Source: Peromyscus leucopus (taxonomy: Eukaryota > Chordata > Mammalia > Rodentia > Cricetidae). From it: a stretch of 64,000 nucleotides of DNA. Positions 45,660 to 64,000 of this stretch are shown here, one piece after another. The DNA lies in NCBI RefSeq assembly GCF_004664715.2, contig NC_051071.1, positions 91,581,936 to 91,645,935 of the forward strand, read 5' to 3'. The position numbers were made by a program, and so were the translations under genes. A model generated the notes under the pieces. It did not search any database. It was not told the origin of the DNA and was given only the letters and a program-made list of their open reading frames with translations. Within the stretch, counting starts at the first letter, position 1. Every line of letters starts with the position of its first letter.

Positions 45660-45815
45660 TCTGCCACAGGGTGTATCTTTTTGTTTTGTTTTGAGATAGG
45701 GTTTCTCTTTGTAGCTTTGGAGCCTGCCCTGGAACTCACTTTGTAAACCAGGCTGGCCTGCCTCTCCTTCCCAAGTGCTGGGATTCAAGTGTATGCCACC
45801 ACTGCCAGGTGCCAC
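45660..45815 (-). mobile_element. B1 SINE
   Basis: TGAGATAGGGTTTCTCTTTG through ATGCCACCACTGCCAGG. Confidence 0.9.
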
Positions 45816-45834
45816 GGGGTCGAAATCTGTGTCC

Positions 45835-46015
45835 TGAACTTTCATGTAGCAATTGCTACCGTTGGTCACCCCTCTGTAACTGTAAAACTTCCTTCCTTGG
45901 TGCCTATGATTATTTTAATCTCTCAGGCCCACTGTTTCTCAGTCTCATTAGCCCTCTCTGCTCAACCAAAAAATGCTGTAAGCTCTCAGAGCTCAGTTAT
46001 CTATATATGCTTAGA
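45835..46015 (+). mobile_element. Ancient repeat fragment (possibly L1-derived)
   Basis: AGCAATTGCTACCGTTGGTC and TTTCTCAGTCTCATTAGCC resemble an old mammal-wide repeat also seen near 19860. Confidence 0.4.
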
Positions 46016-46176
46016 TAATATCTGGCCCAACAGCTGTCCTTACGGAGATACAGAACTGGTCAAAGTCCTGAGAATAAGAGACCAAGTGATCAGCCCTAAA
46101 GGGGAGGGAAATCTGTATCAACACCCTTCTCCTCCACCAAGGCTCAGGGTATTTACTCAAAGATGAAACGGTAAGA

Positions 46177-46500
46177 ATGCAAGAGCTAGGCTGCCCTAGT
46201 GGAAGTCGGCTGTCACCCAAGAATGTAAGAGCTGGGGGTGGTAAAGAGTGTTGTGAAATGCTCCCTTCCCTTCGGGATAGGGCATGGCGTTTGGCAGCTG
46301 CAGTGACCGGCTCAACACCAGGCAAAGCGCCAGCACGGACTGGGCGGGTAACTTCCGGGCCCCACCCCTTGCTGAGCTCTGGGCAGTGGGAAGTGGCCAG
46401 GGCAAGAAGAACCGCTGAGGATGTAACCCGTGGCAGGAGGGAGTCCCGTGCATGGGCGTCCCACACCCATGCACACGTAGACTCAGTTGGTTGTTTTTTA
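46177..46500. other. Unique sequence upstream of CDC7 promoter
   Basis: Moderately GC-rich, no repeat recognised. An open frame of 203 codons crosses it into the promoter but has no recognisable domain and spans the TATA box, so it is treated as chance. Confidence 0.5.
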
Positions 46501-46617
46501 AAAGGCGCGAAATTGGGATGGCTTTTGACTGCCGTGTTCACCACTGTTAAGGGCTCAGCCCCTGAAGGCGGGCTGCTAAATGATCAACATACACTGACCG
46601 ACACTGCCCATCTCTGC

Positions 46618-46649
46618 TATAAAAGCCACACACAACCAGCAGTTACTCT
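46618..46649 (+). promoter_or_regulatory. TATA box plus initiator
   Basis: TATAAAAG at 46618-46625 and an exact YYANWYY initiator TTACTCT at 46643-46649, placing the presumed +1 A 27 bases from the first T. A reverse CCAAT core (ATTGG) and the E2F-type site lie about 100-140 bases upstream. Confidence 0.45.
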
Positions 46650-47026
46650 TTGGTTTTTAGTGGAGAAAAGTAAAAACGGACTCCACGAAGTGCTTTTTTT
46701 CTTCGCCCCGGGAAGCGTCCGGTGTCTTGCACGGCCACGGCTCGTGTGGCTGAGGCCGGACACCCGGCTGGGCGTGCTCCCCCTCTAACCTTAGGTTGCC
46801 CGCAGCGTGATTCCGAGCTCTAACTCGCGGGACCGCCCTTCCTGACCCGCCGGCCTGCAGACCGACCACACCTCTTCCGCCAGCGTCCTCGGCCGCCCAG
46901 CCCGGGCACGGAGTGCGCATGAGCAATTCAAAGCAGCGCGGGAAGACGCGCGCAGGCGCGCTCGGGGACCGGCTCGGGGCGCGCTCCTGGCGGCCGCGAC
47001 CGTGGGAGTCCCAGCTTCCGTAAACC
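46645..47026 (+). other. Cdc7: Candidate CDC7 non-coding exon 1
   Basis: The right edge is a CC-GTGAGT donor at 47027. The left edge is set by a TATA/initiator pair, but several start sites are likely in a CpG-rich promoter, so the 5' end could be anywhere up to about 46.98 kb. Splicing to 47549 would remove a 522-bp intron. Inference only. Confidence 0.4.
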
Positions 47027-47548
47027 GTGAGTCTCTGGACCGTGCGGGGCCAGGAGCGAACTCTCGACCGGGACCGAGGTTCCGTCGCCCCGCCAGCACC
47101 CTGGCAGCTTCTCCGCGGGCTCCCGCGGCGGGGGGGTGCGCCTGCGCACTGCGCTTCCCGTTGCCGTGCGGGTCTTCTCCGCGCTCGCCCAGGCCGGCCC
47201 ATTCATTCATCCCTTCCCCGGCGGCCGGGCTCGCGGTTGGCACCGGGCCGCCCTGGGCCGGTTTGAGCGGGGCCTGGGCCAGCCCTGTGGCGTGCATTCT
47301 CCTCCCGGGTCTTCTCGGTCAAGCCGCGGTCCCTCGCCCACAGCCGCCGGCGGGCGGGGTCCCCGGGCCGGCCTGAGCCGGCCGCAGCCCGGCCCGCAGG
47401 AGTTCCCGCCCAGCCCCGGGCCAGCGACGCCTCCCAGGCTGGGGATTTGGACCTCTGTGGGTTTTTTGATGTTAGTGCCCGTGAGGGCCGCTGGTTTTTG
47501 TTCCGTGCCCGTGACTTCGCCTTCCTCACAGTGTTCTGATTTCCACAG

Positions 47549-47636
47549 CGGCTGCACCCCCCGGTGGACATGCCTGTGCCGTAGCTGACATTCTGCACCC
47601 CGGTTGCGTGTGGTGGGAGCCGCCTAGGGTGCTCAG
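47549..47636 (+). other. Cdc7: CDC7 5' UTR part of exon 2 (predicted)
   Basis: A plausible acceptor TTCTGATTTCCACAG ends at 47548, and the sequence down to the ATG aligns loosely with the human leader. The in-frame TAG at 47625-47627 excludes a longer coding start in this frame. Confidence 0.55.
47570..47584 (+). CDS. Upstream ORF in CDC7 leader (4 codons)
   Basis: ATG CCT GTG CCG TAG, with G at -3 of the ATG. It ends 52 bases before the CDC7 start and is in a different frame. Short uORFs of this type usually lower main-ORF translation while allowing reinitiation. It only matters if the exon 2 leader is transcribed as predicted. Confidence 0.45.
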   Translation: MPVP

Positions 47637-63385
<15,749 letters not shown>

Positions 63386-63525
63386 GCAGTGCTGAGTGGC
63401 CGCGCTCAGTACCAGGACAGGCAGTGCTGAGTGGCCGCGCTCAGTACCGGGACAGGCAGTGCTGAGTGGCCGCGCTCAGTACCAGGACAGGCAGTGCTGA
63501 GTGGCCGCGCTCAGTACTGGGACAG
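63386..63525. repeat. 35-bp minisatellite, 4 near-identical copies
   Basis: Unit GCAGTGCTGAGTGGCCGCGC then TCAGTACCAGGACAG. Copies differ at one or two bases. Each has CTGAG/CTCAG arms around a GC-rich loop. Confidence 0.95.
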
Positions 63526-63971
63526 TCAGGAGGAAGACTCAGTCAGGCTGGTGTGGGGCTCAGACCCAGGGCTGTTGCTGTGCCAGGCTAACGCTCAGTG
63601 TCTCGCTGAGAGGAGGTCACCTGCACTGCCAAGGTGCCATCCTGAAAAGTGTCCGGTGTCTTCCTGAATGTTGAGTTTCCTTTGATCCTATAAAATGTGC
63701 ATTTACCTACAGTTTCCTAATGATGAAATAGTTCTAATTCTAGTTCAAGAGAGAAAACTATTTCGCAGGAAGAATACTGAATTAGAGTTGTGGTTATACA
63801 TTAAAATCCCCCAAGAAACTTAAATACCTATTCCAGAACTACTTGATGGGATTCTGTTGATTCAAGCCCGTGTGTCCTAGCTTTTTCGGTTCCGAGGGTG
63901 ATGTTAGTTCGCAGTAGAGGTCTGCAGCTGACAGTCTAGATGGCCACACGGTCGCAAGCTCAGGCTGGTGT

Positions 63972-64000
63972 TTTCTTTTTTTGTTTTTTTGAGACAGGGT
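63972..64000 (-). mobile_element. B1 SINE cut by window edge
   Basis: T-rich tail then TTTGAGACAGGGT at the last base. Confidence 0.8.

Noticed and set aside
1..46000. Exons of HFM1, the expected upstream neighbour by mammalian synteny
   Set aside because: No helicase motif or splice-bounded homologous segment was recognised in any frame; the gene is probably further left.
46618..46700. Possible Pol III type 3 gene (TATA with a T-run at 46693-46699)
   Set aside because: No clear proximal sequence element, and the intervening sequence resembles no known small RNA. A Pol II TATA/initiator is the simpler reading.
46177..46788. 203-codon open frame over the CDC7 promoter, the longest in the window
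   Set aside because: It lies in a GC-rich region where stops are rare, crosses the TATA and E2F motifs, and has competing long frames on the other strand nearby.

Overview
The window is mammalian nuclear DNA from a rodent, most likely a cricetid (hamster, vole or deer-mouse group). The evidence is dense B1, B2/B3, B4/RSINE1 and ID SINEs, cricetid-style mys-like class II endogenous retrovirus LTRs, a URR1-type hAT element, many microsatellites and older mammal-wide relics (MIR, L1M, MLT-type LTRs). There are no bacterial-style operons, CRISPR arrays or cargo genes.

The only protein-coding gene I can support is CDC7 (the S-phase initiation kinase that pairs with DBF4), on the + strand from about 46.6 kb to beyond the right edge. 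Nine coding exons (47637-62024) join in frame, each flanked by AG and GT, and encode residues 1-389. These cover the glycine loop, ATP-binding lysine, HRD, DFG and APE motifs. The C-terminal exons lie outside the window. Upstream is a CpG-rich promoter region (about 46.5-47.65 kb) with E2F-like, NRF1-like and TATA/initiator motifs, a probable non-coding first exon, and a four-codon upstream ORF just before the CDC7 start.

Positions 1-46.4 kb appear intergenic. They hold a separate small GC/CpG-rich island (about 1.37-2.33 kb) with a 21-bp minisatellite, G-quadruplex-type C runs and a perfect CTCF-type core; a 30-bp minisatellite at 4.84-5.21 kb whose units resemble estrogen response elements; an RPL12 processed pseudogene (- strand, about 40.66-41.19 kb); several solo LTRs, including a partly inverted fold-back copy; a mys-like ERV body at 42.4-44.4 kb, part of whose interior recurs inverted at about 29.5-29.9 kb; and an IAP-like LTR at 30.4-30.7 kb.

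The CDC7 introns carry SINEs, an old L1 3' end, a MIR, two more minisatellites (59.4 and 63.4 kb) and CTCF-type motifs, one lying exactly on the exon 5 splice acceptor. I did not find a new multi-gene system. The best leads are regulatory and repeat-structure observations. All family names come from pattern recognition without database searches, and edges of repeats are approximate.
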